Source: an uncultured Colwellia sp.
Lineage (GTDB): Bacteria > Pseudomonadota > Gammaproteobacteria > Enterobacterales > Alteromonadaceae
Direction of reading: 5' to 3'
Assembly (NCBI GenBank): GCA_913020705.1
Contig: CAJWBY010000027.1
Span: 1 to 34,054 of the forward strand
DNA length: 34,054 bases
A program made the position numbers and the translations under genes. Below the pieces are notes generated by a model. That model had not been told where the DNA came from, made no database searches, and saw only the letters and a list, made by a program, of their open reading frames with translations. Below, piece after piece: positions 25,880 through 33,182 of the stretch. Numbering within the stretch: the stretch's first letter is position 1; the number at the start of each line of letters is the position of its first letter.

Positions 25880-26629
25880 TTAACAATCACTACAAGCAGG
25901 GCAATCATCCTGTTTTTTCAAACTAAACTGTTGCCATTGATTTGATAAGCCATCAAACATATTCAGCTGATTAATGTGAATTGCATTACCCGTTAATAAC
26001 TTTATCGCTTGTAACGACTGCATACCTGCAACAATTGCTAATACTGGACCGACTATTCCCACTGTTTGACAATTATTTGTTGGGGCCTTTTCACTGGCTG
26101 GGAATAAGCATTGATAACAAGCGCTTTCTGGGTTTCTAGGATCTACTACCAATTGTTGACCGTCAAATCCCGTGGCAGCACCGACAATGAGTGGCGTTTT
26201 TTTCTCAACACATATTCGATTCAATAAGTAGCGAGTTTCGATATTGTCAGTGCAATCAATCACTACATCAACTTGCTCAATATAATAATTAGCCAATTCT
26301 GCATCGAGCATTTCATCAACCACTTCAATGACAATTTCACTATTATGTTGTTGTAACTTTTCTGCGCCAACGTCTGCTTTATTATTGCCGACATCTTTTT
26401 CAGTAAATAAAATTTGTCGCTGCAAATTGGTGATATCAACGTTGTCGCCATCAGCAATAAACAAAGTACCAACGCCTGCTGCTGCTAAATATAAACTTAC
26501 CGGATTACCTAAACCGCCCATACCAACAATTAAGACCTTAGCTTCTCGTAAAGCAAGTTGGCCATTTTCGCCAATTTTATTCAGCATAATTTGGCGGCTG
26601 TAACGTAATTGTTCGTTTTGAGATAACAT
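25880..26629 (-). CDS. moeB: Molybdopterin-synthase adenylyltransferase MoeB
   Basis: Adenylates the C-terminal Gly-Gly of MoaD so that it can be converted to the thiocarboxylate used in dithiolene formation. The nucleotide loop GMGGLGNPVSLYL is at 36-48. The RQILFTEKDVG segment (71-81) holds the adenylation arginine. The structural zinc cysteines are Cys171/Cys174 (CYQC) and Cys243/Cys246 (CPAC), with an extra Cys249 at the very end. Cys187 matches the family's conserved cysteine. ThiF of thiamine synthesis is closely similar, but the position as last gene of the moa-mod operon makes MoeB the better name. Length of 249 is normal. It starts 40 bp after modC. Confidence 0.93.
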   Translation of the reverse strand: MLSQNEQLRYSRQIMLNKIGENGQLALREAKVLIVGMGGLGNPVSLYLAAAGVGTLFIADGDNVDITNLQRQILFTEKDVGNNKADVGAEKLQQHNSEIVIEVVDEMLDAELANYYIEQVDVVIDCTDNIETRYLLNRICVEKKTPLIVGAATGFDGQQLVVDPRNPESACYQCLFPASEKAPTNNCQTVGIVGPVLAIVAGMQSLQAIKLLTGNAIHINQLNMFDGLSNQWQQFSLKKQDDCPACSDC

Positions 26630-26669
26630 GAGCAGAATAGTTTCCTAAAGAAGGTTAATAGCTTTTACG

Positions 26670-27776
26670 TTAACGCAGTGAGCGAACGGCATTAGCTTTA
26701 AATTGGATAAATATACTTTGATCCAAGGTTAGCGATAGACGCTTAGCTGACCAAGTAGTGATCGTAACAAAGAAGTTTTGCCCTGAACAATTCACAGTTA
26801 TCAGCATTTGATCATTACTTGTATCAAGTGCCGTTATTACACCCTGTAAGTGATTAACAATAGAACTTTCGATAGGCTCATGTAACGTGATACTAATATC
26901 ACCCGCTGCAATAATGCATCGAACTTGTTTGTCCGTATTAGGTTCATGCTCACATGTAATAAATATTTGTTGTTCACCTAATGCTAAACTTGTTAAACCG
27001 TACTCGGGAAAATGATCTTTCACCGTTAGTGACAAACTGGTTTGATGCAATATTTCGTTATTGGTAGTCAGTTGATGAATAACCTGATGAATATCACCAT
27101 GATGAGTCACTTCTCCTGCAGAAATCACAAGTAACTTATCAGCAAGCTGTTGTATTTCATCTAACGAATGGCTGACATATAACATCGGTAAATTGAGTGT
27201 TTTTTTCACTTTTTCAAGTAAAGCTAATAAGACTATTTTGTTTTTATCATCGAGTGCGCTCAAAGGTTCATCAAGTAATAATAATCTTGGCTCAGCTAAT
27301 ATTGCTCGCGCTAACGCAACACGCTGTTGTTCACCACCAGAGAGTTGGGTAACGGCTTTATCGAGCAAATTTTCAAGTTGTGTTAATTCCACGATTTCTG
27401 AAAAATTTAGAACACCCTTTTTATTCCGTTTTTGTCCATAACGCAGATTTTCTTCAACACTCAAATGAGGGAACAAACGGCTATTTTGAAACACTAAGCC
27501 TATATTGCGATCTTGTGCGGCAACAAAAAGTTTTGCTTCACTATTTAATAATTCATCATTATTTAGTGATAATTTACCAGTTGCTTGTTTTTCAAGCCCA
27601 GCGATCGCTTTCAATAAGGTTGATTTACCTGAGCCTGAATGGCCAAAAATTCCAGTAATACCAGTAAGCGATATGTTTTCATCAATAGATAATGAAAAAT
27701 CATCATGTTGAACGGTCAAGTTGAGGTTGAGTTCAGGCATTATTTTAGGTATTAATTTAGGTATTAGTTCAGCCAT
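26670..27776 (-). CDS. modC: Molybdate ABC transporter ATP-binding protein ModC
   Basis: Energises molybdate import through ModB. Walker A GHSGSGKST is at 45-53, the Q-loop FQNSRLFPHLSVEENL near 96-111 and the signature LSGGEQQR near 144-151. Walker B LLLLDEPLSALD is near 164-175, and the switch histidine is in YVSHSLDE. The C-terminal 130 residues hold the molybdate-responsive TOBE-type region. The start at 27776 has a strong GAAGAGGG ribosome site and overlaps modB by 8 bp. This adds 12 residues (MAE-LIPKLIPKI) before the usual ModC start at Met13, encoded by a 12-bp tandem repeat. Length is 368 residues against about 350 in E. coli. Confidence 0.96.
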   Translation of the reverse strand: MAELIPKLIPKIMPELNLNLTVQHDDFSLSIDENISLTGITGIFGHSGSGKSTLLKAIAGLEKQATGKLSLNNDELLNSEAKLFVAAQDRNIGLVFQNSRLFPHLSVEENLRYGQKRNKKGVLNFSEIVELTQLENLLDKAVTQLSGGEQQRVALARAILAEPRLLLLDEPLSALDDKNKIVLLALLEKVKKTLNLPMLYVSHSLDEIQQLADKLLVISAGEVTHHGDIHQVIHQLTTNNEILHQTSLSLTVKDHFPEYGLTSLALGEQQIFITCEHEPNTDKQVRCIIAAGDISITLHEPIESSIVNHLQGVITALDTSNDQMLITVNCSGQNFFVTITTWSAKRLSLTLDQSIFIQFKANAVRSLR

Positions 27777-28476
27777 GAGTAACCCTCTTCGATCTAGTAT
27801 GGTTATGCTTAGCAGGACGATTAAGCAAATAAATTAACGATAATAAAACGAGAGAAGATATAACTAAGCTGATTGAAATAATATGGGCCTGTGCGTAATC
27901 GAACGCTTCAACATGGTCAAATAAGGCGATGGAAAGCACACGGGTTTCGCCGGGAATATTACCGCCAATCATCAATACCACACCAAACTCCCCTACAGTA
28001 TGAGCAAAACCTAAACTGGCTGCGGTAATAAAACTCGCTTTGGTAATCGGTAAAACAATCGTGAAAAAACAATCGAATGCGTTAGCGCCTAACATAGCTG
28101 CGGCTTCTAATAAGTCATCGCCTAATTGTTCAAAGGCTTTTTGAAGCGGCTGAACAACAAAAGGCAATGAATACAGCACAGATCCAATAACAATGGCTGA
28201 AAAGCTAAAAGCGAGCTGCTGACCTGTCGCTTGTTGCCAAAGTTGCCCAGGTAAATATTGCGGTGAAAATACCAATAATAAATAGAAACCTAGAACCGTC
28301 GGAGGTAAAACTAAAGGCAGTGCCACCAACGCCTCAATAAATACTTTTGCCCTACTTTGCATTTTTGCTAAATACCACGCCAGCGGTGTGCCAATTAACA
28401 TCAAAATAATAGTGGTTAATCCCGCCATTTTCAGCGTGGTAATGAGCGCGAGAATATCAGGGTGAGTGCTATTCAA
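27769..28476 (-). CDS. modB: Molybdate ABC transporter permease ModB
   Basis: Inner-membrane permease of the molybdate importer. It has 235 residues with about 5-6 hydrophobic helices. The EAA loop (DDLLEAAAMLGANAFDCFFTIVLP, about 129-152) contacts ModC, and VGEFGVVLMIGGNIPGETR (about 171-189) is the ModB hallmark. The start appears to be TTG at 28476, with AAGGG 7 bases upstream, inside the last codons of modA. The next Met (residue 17) would remove the first periplasmic segment. The 8-bp overlaps with modA and modC point to translational coupling. Confidence 0.95.
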   Translation of the reverse strand: MNSTHPDILALITTLKMAGLTTIILMLIGTPLAWYLAKMQSRAKVFIEALVALPLVLPPTVLGFYLLLVFSPQYLPGQLWQQATGQQLAFSFSAIVIGSVLYSLPFVVQPLQKAFEQLGDDLLEAAAMLGANAFDCFFTIVLPITKASFITAASLGFAHTVGEFGVVLMIGGNIPGETRVLSIALFDHVEAFDYAQAHIISISLVISSLVLLSLIYLLNRPAKHNHTRSKRVTHG

Positions 28477-29302
28477 TGTTATTCCCTTCGCCTTTTTCTT
28501 GACTCAATTTCACATATCCTGAATCAGCAATAAACTGCTGACTTTGCTCGCTCATTAAAAACTTAACAAATCGTTGTGCCTGTGGGATATGTTGACTTCG
28601 CTTTAAAATCACCAATTGTTGTTCTATAGGTTGATGTAAGTACGCAGGAATTGTCACGCCTTGTAAATTATTGAGCACTAACTGGCTGTTACTAACAAGA
28701 CCTAAACTTACCGCTTGAGAACGTGTTTGCTGAAAAGTTTGACCAATATTAATACCTTGAATCAAACCTGTTTTATAACTATCCCACACTTGTAAGTTTT
28801 CTAAAACTTGCTTAGCCGCTTTGCCATAAGGGGCAATTCTAGGGTTAGCAATAGCAAGGCGTTGCTTATTATTTTTCAAGGCTGTAAATGGATCTGCAGC
28901 AATTTCATGTTTTGCAGACCAAAGCGCTAATTGTCCATAAGCATAGGTTTGTTGGCTATCGATTAAAGCTAAACTCGCTTCTGTTAATAATTCTGGCCTT
29001 TCTCGGTCAGCCGATAAGAACAGGTCAAAAGCAGCGCCATGTTTAATTTGCAGGAATAAGGTACCACTAGATGCAGGGATGATAAGTGGATTAGGAAATT
29101 TTATTTGATCAGGATTATAACGCGCTAATAATTTTTTTAAGGTCGGTGCAAAATTCGAAGCGACGGCAATCCGCAAGGGCTCTTCATCTACGTTTTTTTC
29201 ATGGAGACTTTCTGTATTTTTAGCCGTAACTACACTCGATGAACAAAGTATTAGTCCAATAAGTATAAAGCTAGCTAATGCACGAGTTAGCAATAAGCTC
29301 AC
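28469..29302 (-). CDS. modA: Molybdate-binding periplasmic protein ModA
   Basis: High-affinity periplasmic binding protein for molybdate and tungstate that delivers substrate to ModBC. The N-terminus is a signal peptide (hydrophobic about 9-27). RIAVASNFAPTLKKL (about 44-58) and IPASSGTLFLQIKHGAAFDLFLSADR (about 79-104) hold the family's Ser and backbone ligands. RLAIANPRIAPYGKAAKQVL lies near 148-167. Length of 277 is slightly above E. coli ModA (257). The start is GTG at 29302, right after the moaE stop. The gene sits inside the cofactor operon rather than in a separate mod operon. Confidence 0.94.
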   Translation of the reverse strand: MSLLLTRALASFILIGLILCSSSVVTAKNTESLHEKNVDEEPLRIAVASNFAPTLKKLLARYNPDQIKFPNPLIIPASSGTLFLQIKHGAAFDLFLSADRERPELLTEASLALIDSQQTYAYGQLALWSAKHEIAADPFTALKNNKQRLAIANPRIAPYGKAAKQVLENLQVWDSYKTGLIQGINIGQTFQQTRSQAVSLGLVSNSQLVLNNLQGVTIPAYLHQPIEQQLVILKRSQHIPQAQRFVKFLMSEQSQQFIADSGYVKLSQEKGEGNNIE

Positions 29303-29304
29303 CG

Positions 29305-29784
29305 CTATTTACTCCACGCCTGTGCTTTTTCTTTGTCACTCGTTTTAGCTTCTAACCATGTTTCACCCAGTTCAGTTAGCTCTTTTTTCCAGAACGGCGC
29401 TTTTACTTTCAAAAAATCCATAATGAATTCGTTAGCGGCAAAAGCATCTTGGCGATGTTTACTGGTTACGCCAACAAAAACGATTTGTTCACCAATGGCT
29501 AGTTGACCTATACGGTGAATAACTTTTACGCGACCAATATTCCAACGTTTTTTCGCCGTTTCAATAATTTCAGCTAACAACTTTTCTGTCATGTCTGGGT
29601 AATGCTCAAGGAATAACCCTTTTACTTTTAGCCCTAAATTATTATTGCGCACCCGTCCGCTGAAAGTCACTACTGCGCCATCTTCAACATTATCATTTTC
29701 TAAAAGATTAACTTCGAAGCCATGATCAAAGTCTTCTGCTTGAATGCTTATTTCTGCGTGTTTATTTATGACCGTATCTATCAT
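29305..29784 (-). CDS. moaE: Molybdopterin synthase catalytic subunit MoaE
   Basis: Large subunit of molybdopterin synthase, converting cPMP to molybdopterin with sulfur carried by MoaD. Family motifs include GAVVTFSGRVRNNN (about 37-50) and the HYPDMTEKLLAEI segment (about 60-72). HRIGQLAIGEQIVFVGVTSKHR (about 87-108) and KAPFWKKE (about 130-137) hold the catalytic lysines. The frame is open to 29829, but that start would overlap moaD by 38 bp. Met16 at 29784 gives a normal 159-residue protein, with AGGTGG at the end of moaD as ribosome site. GTG at 29787 is nearly as good. Confidence 0.95.
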   Translation of the reverse strand: MIDTVINKHAEISIQAEDFDHGFEVNLLENDNVEDGAVVTFSGRVRNNNLGLKVKGLFLEHYPDMTEKLLAEIIETAKKRWNIGRVKVIHRIGQLAIGEQIVFVGVTSKHRQDAFAANEFIMDFLKVKAPFWKKELTELGETWLEAKTSDKEKAQAWSK

Positions 29785-29791
29785 CACAATT

Positions 29792-30040
29792 TTAACCACC
29801 TGTAACAGGAGGGAAAAAAGCAACTTCATCCCCTGATTTTACTGAAAAATCGCCCTGCACCATTTGATGATTAACCGCACACAGTAATGAGTTGTTGGCT
29901 AAATAATTCTTCCAATCTTCATCTTTTTCCCCTAAAGCGTCTTTGACTTCAGCAACCGTGCTCGCGTTATTAGCACTAACTTCAGTACCAGCGCAGCCCA
30001 ACTGTTCACGTAAAGCGGCAAAAAATATGACTTTGATCAT
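29792..30040 (-). CDS. moaD: Molybdopterin synthase sulfur carrier subunit MoaD
   Basis: An 82-residue ubiquitin-fold protein ending in the required Gly-Gly (FFPPVTGG), which MoeB adenylates and which then carries sulfur to MoaE. The opening IKVIFFAALREQLG strand and the loop GDEVAFFPPVTGG are typical. AAGGAT lies 6-7 bases before the ATG. It is 3 bp from moaC upstream, and its last codons probably act as the ribosome site of moaE. Confidence 0.96.
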   Translation of the reverse strand: MIKVIFFAALREQLGCAGTEVSANNASTVAEVKDALGEKDEDWKNYLANNSLLCAVNHQMVQGDFSVKSGDEVAFFPPVTGG

Positions 30041-30043
30041 AGG

Positions 30044-30589
30044 TTATCCTTCATTCTTTTGATTCTGTTCAGCTTGTTCAGCTTTTGCTTGCCAAGAACC
30101 CGACTTACCGCCTTCTTTGGTTATCACGCGAATACCATGAATTTCCATTAAAGGATCCGCCGCTTTGCACATATCAAACAACGTTAAACAAGCAATAGAA
30201 ACGGCGGTTAACGCTTCCATTTCGACACCAGTCTGCCCCGTTAATTTACATAAACTAGTCACATGCACTTGGCTGTTTTCTTCATCAATAGTGAAGTCTA
30301 CTTTCACTTTCGTTAGCATTAAGGGATGACAAAGTGGAATGAGATCACTGCATTTTTTGGCCGCTTGAATACCAGCAATACGAGCAACTGAAAACACGTC
30401 ACCCTTCTTATTCTCGCCTTGAGTAATTAACGACAAAGTATGCGCCGACATTTGAATATAACCTTCTGCTGTAGCAGAACGCGATGTCATTGCTTTTTCA
30501 GTAACATCAACCATATTAGCTTCACCACGCTTATTTACATGACTTAACGTTGGCTCGTTAGACTTTACTTGTTCTGTAGAATGGCTCAT
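30044..30589 (-). CDS. moaC: Cyclic pyranopterin monophosphate synthase MoaC
   Basis: Converts 3',8-cH2GTP, the MoaA product, to cyclic pyranopterin monophosphate. Family segments visible are [13 protein letters not shown] (about 17-29), [22 protein letters not shown] (about 73-94) and [26 protein letters not shown] (about 118-143). [20 protein letters not shown] (about 145-164) is also present. The catalytic Lys lies in the MCKA motif. The 181 residues are about 20 more than E. coli MoaC, with the extra at both ends. The start overlaps the moaB stop (TAATG), indicating translational coupling. Confidence 0.96.
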   Translation of the reverse strand: MSHSTEQVKSNEPTLSHVNKRGEANMVDVTEKAMTSRSATAEGYIQMSAHTLSLITQGENKKGDVFSVARIAGIQAAKKCSDLIPLCHPLMLTKVKVDFTIDEENSQVHVTSLCKLTGQTGVEMEALTAVSIACLTLFDMCKAADPLMEIHGIRVITKEGGKSGSWQAKAEQAEQNQKNEG

Positions 30590-31131
30590 TAATCACGTGT
30601 CTCACAAATCTCGGCCATTTTTAAATGCGGCACAAAATTACAAGGACGATGACTGGCATCGAGTTGTTCTTTAATCAGTTTATCCCAAGCCGTACGACAC
30701 GCATTGGTTGAACCTGGTACACACAAAATAACGGTGCTGTTTGCAATACCGCCAAAAGCACGCGACTGAATCGTTGATGTGCCAATTTCATCGAGTGAAA
30801 TTGCACGGAAAATCTCACCAAAACCTTCTACGTTCTTATCAAACAATGGTAATAAAGCTTCAGGGGTATTATCTCGAGCCGTGAAACCTGTGCCACCCGT
30901 AGAAATTATTGCTTGTACACTATCATCAGCGATCCACTTAGAAACAATCGCGCGTAGTTGGTAAACATCGTCTTTAACAATCACTTTATCGGCAAGTTTA
31001 TGACCTGCTTCAATTAAGCGTTCAACCAGCACTTGTCCTGAAGTATCGTTAGATTCATCACGGGTATCAGAAACAGTTAATACGGTAATTGATAAGGGAA
31101 TAAAAGCGTTACCGCCATGTGAAGAGCTCAT
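30589..31131 (-). CDS. moaB: Molybdenum cofactor biosynthesis protein MoaB (MogA/MoaB fold)
   Basis: A 180-residue MPT-binding protein of the MoaB/Mog family. [20 protein letters not shown] (about 14-33) and [23 protein letters not shown] (about 79-101) hold the molybdopterin-binding SDxR and TGGTG-x-D motifs, followed by [17 protein letters not shown]. In bacteria with Mog the role of MoaB is partly redundant. No mog gene is seen here, so this protein could perform the molybdopterin-adenylylating step. It is 95 bp downstream of mobA, the largest gap in the operon, so an internal promoter there is possible. Confidence 0.93.
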   Translation of the reverse strand: MSSSHGGNAFIPLSITVLTVSDTRDESNDTSGQVLVERLIEAGHKLADKVIVKDDVYQLRAIVSKWIADDSVQAIISTGGTGFTARDNTPEALLPLFDKNVEGFGEIFRAISLDEIGTSTIQSRAFGGIANSTVILCVPGSTNACRTAWDKLIKEQLDASHRPCNFVPHLKMAEICETRD

Positions 31132-31226
31132 AAGTTTTCCTAAATTTTATTGGTTTTTTAGTAAATTGTTAAATTTATTTTTCTGTGAAGTAACACAAGA
31201 TTTTAAACACATTTTCTGCGCAACCT

Positions 31227-31898
31227 CTAAATACTAAAACGCTGCTGTGCTAGTTGCCATTCTTCAGGTGTATTGCTATTAAATAGACACTGTGGCGACT
31301 TTAACGCTAAGGCTTGATGCGGCACTTGTGACAACATCGAACGAATCGATGGACCATTTTTTTTCTTATCATTTTTTGTGTTCACAGTGTTTATATTTCC
31401 CTGCTGAAACTGCGCAAAGCTAGCTGTGAAAAATTGCTCAACAAAAGCATTATTGGGTAAATAAAGCGGAAGAAAATGATCCGTAAAAAAACAAGCTTTT
31501 TGGGTTAATTCCCCTTTCATTTTTAACTGCTGCAAAGTTTGCTTGGTCATTAACGGTAAATCAACCGGTAAAATAAGTAATGATTTTGGTTGGTGTTTTT
31601 TAATAACACTGTAAATACCGCCCATAGGGCCAAGCTCGGCAAATTTATCTGCAACATAATTTTCGGTGCTACCATCATCAACATGCCCACTGACAACAAT
31701 GTTATTTATACCTATATTTTTCAGTAAGTTTTTACTGTAACTAAGCATATTTTCTTTACCGCCAGACTGCCCGTTAAAAGTAGAGCCATTCCTCATTAAC
31801 AAGGCTTTATTAGATCCCATGCGAGAAGATTTTCCGCCAGCTAAGACTACGCCTAAACAATCTTGATGCAAAAAATTAGTGTTCATATTTTTTGTCAT
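31227..31898 (-). CDS. mobA: Molybdenum cofactor guanylyltransferase MobA
   Basis: Attaches GMP to Mo-molybdopterin, forming the guanine dinucleotide (bis-MGD) cofactor used by DMSO-reductase-family enzymes such as Nap, Nar and formate dehydrogenases. The nucleotidyltransferase motif VVLAGGKSSRMGSNKALL is at about 17-34, and the metal-binding LPVDLPLM is near 112-119. The 223 residues fit the family. The start is one base after the moaA stop, and the last moaA codons (GGCGGT) act as its ribosome site. Met5 is an alternative start. A Lys/Asn-rich insert (NTKNDKKKNG) lies near 170-180. Confidence 0.92.
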   Translation of the reverse strand: MTKNMNTNFLHQDCLGVVLAGGKSSRMGSNKALLMRNGSTFNGQSGGKENMLSYSKNLLKNIGINNIVVSGHVDDGSTENYVADKFAELGPMGGIYSVIKKHQPKSLLILPVDLPLMTKQTLQQLKMKGELTQKACFFTDHFLPLYLPNNAFVEQFFTASFAQFQQGNINTVNTKNDKKKNGPSIRSMLSQVPHQALALKSPQCLFNSNTPEEWQLAQQRFSI

Positions 31899-31899
31899 A

Positions 31900-32871
31900 T
31901 TAACCGCCTAACATCGCTAGGTTTTTAGTGGCACCAGTCATTTTTTCTTGCAGGAAATGTGTCGCTTTTTTATCCGTCATCATAGCGCGAATTTGTTCTT
32001 TCAACGGTTCAATGTCGTCTTGCTGTAAATATTCTTTCAGTGGTAAACCTTCTTCGGTAAATAAGCACAGGTGTAATTTACCTAATGAACTTACGCGTAA
32101 ACGATTGCAGGTGTTACAAAAGTCTTTGCTGTACGGCATGATCAAACCAATTTTACCTAGGTAATCTGGATGGTAAAATTCTTGTGCGGGACCCGCAGTT
32201 TTATCATTTATTACCGGTAACCAGCCATCGAGTATTAGATTTTGTTTAATGCGTGCGCCCTGTACATGTTGTGCATCGAAAAACTCTTGGTTATCACCCG
32301 TTTGCATTAGCTCAATAAAACGTAATGTCACCGGCGTCACTTTCAGCCAGTCAAGAAAGGTCTTAATATCGTGACCATTATATTCACGCATTAATACGGT
32401 ATTAATTTTGATAGATGGACGACCATCGGCCAATGCCATATCAATGCCTTTTAATATATGCGGTAACTTATTATGACCAGTAATCGAGTGAAACATGCGC
32501 GGGTCAAGACTATCAATACTAATATTAATTGCGTCAATTCCTGCATCTAACCAACTTTGTAAATGCTCGGGTAATTTATAGCCATTGGTGGTTATAGCGA
32601 CTTTTTTAATACCTGGAGTTTGCTTACATGCAGCAATAATTTCAGGTAAGTCTTTTCGCAATGAAGGTTCGCCTCCTGTGATGCGAATTTTTTCGGTGCC
32701 CATTTGCGCGAAAGCATTGGCAACACGTTTGATTTCATCAAATGAAAGAAAATCGCGATCATGGTCGCATGAATAACCATCAGGCAAGCAATAGGTGCAA
32801 CGGAAATTGCAAACGTCAGTAATAGAGAGGCGCAAGTAATAAAACTTGCGACCGAAGTTGTCTGTTAACAT
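31900..32871 (-). CDS. moaA: GTP 3',8-cyclase MoaA
   Basis: Radical SAM enzyme catalysing the first step of molybdenum cofactor synthesis, rearranging GTP to 3',8-cH2GTP. The N-terminal CX3CX2C cluster is Cys21, Cys25 and Cys28, and the GGEPSLR SAM motif is at 66-72. The C-terminal substrate cluster CX2CX13C is Cys252, Cys255 and Cys269. The essential C-terminal Gly-Gly ends the 323-residue protein. AAGGTGA lies just before the ATG and forms the 3' end of the structured leader. It is the first gene of the ten-gene moaA-to-moeB series. Confidence 0.98.
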   Translation of the reverse strand: MLTDNFGRKFYYLRLSITDVCNFRCTYCLPDGYSCDHDRDFLSFDEIKRVANAFAQMGTEKIRITGGEPSLRKDLPEIIAACKQTPGIKKVAITTNGYKLPEHLQSWLDAGIDAINISIDSLDPRMFHSITGHNKLPHILKGIDMALADGRPSIKINTVLMREYNGHDIKTFLDWLKVTPVTLRFIELMQTGDNQEFFDAQHVQGARIKQNLILDGWLPVINDKTAGPAQEFYHPDYLGKIGLIMPYSKDFCNTCNRLRVSSLGKLHLCLFTEEGLPLKEYLQQDDIEPLKEQIRAMMTDKKATHFLQEKMTGATKNLAMLGG

Positions 32872-32876
32872 CTCAC

Positions 32877-32965
32877 CTTTCCAAATGTAGGGAGGCTAAC
32901 GCGTTTCCTTGTTAACCCTGGCGGTTAAAGCGATATTGCTATAACCACGGCTTGAATAGCATTCC
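32877..32965 (-). ncRNA. Candidate Moco (molybdenum cofactor) riboswitch in the moaA leader
   Basis: On the minus strand the moaA leader forms an 11-bp stem GTGGTTATAGC / GCTTTAACCGC (32948-32938 with 32931-32921; one G-U, one mismatch; 6-base loop). A second stem pairs GGGTTAAC with GTTAGCCT (32918-32911 with 32900-32893; two G-U), enclosing AAGGAAACGC. The 3' part (GCCTCCC, then ACATTTGGAAAGG next to the start) resembles, from memory, the conserved end of the Moco RNA motif found before moaA in gammaproteobacteria. The Shine-Dalgarno lies at its 3' edge, fitting translational control. Outer boundaries are uncertain. Confidence 0.6.
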
Positions 32966-33064
32966 AAAAAAGATTTAGCTAAAAAAGCTCGGCGAATAAT
33001 TTTTTAATTCTTATCTATAGTAAACTATTTTCAAGATATAAATACGGCTAGAATGTAAGTAATC

Positions 33065-33078
33065 TTGACGTGTATCAA
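33065..33078. promoter_or_regulatory. FNR-type operator between moaA and moeA
   Basis: TTGAC-GTGT-ATCAA matches 9 of 10 positions of the FNR consensus TTGAT-N4-ATCAA and extends to the inverted repeat TCTTGA-N6-TCAAGA (33063-33080). Facing moaA, AT-rich -10-like sequence (TATTTA/TATATC, about 33034-33044) lies where a class II site would place it. Facing moeA, TATTAT (33097-33102) or CATAAT (33121-33126) could be the -10. FNR control of the moa operon is known in E. coli. Confidence 0.6.
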
Positions 33079-33182
33079 GAATCCATGATTAAAGCATATT
33101 ATTTGTCCTGTATTTTACGTCATAATACCTACACCCAAGCGGAACTAGCTTACCGCAAGAAAATAAAATAGAAGAGTTACCT

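Noticed and set aside
29785..29829. Longer MoaE N-terminus with a hydrophobic MKLLFSLLL start
   Set aside because: It is encoded by moaD coding sequence read in another frame. A signal-peptide-like start makes no sense for a cytoplasmic enzyme, and the internal start has a better ribosome site.
32925..32947. Possible ModE-binding site (CGATATTGCTATAA-like) before moaA
   Set aside because: It coincides with the loop and arm of the leader hairpin and does not match both ModE half-sites. The RNA structure explains it better.
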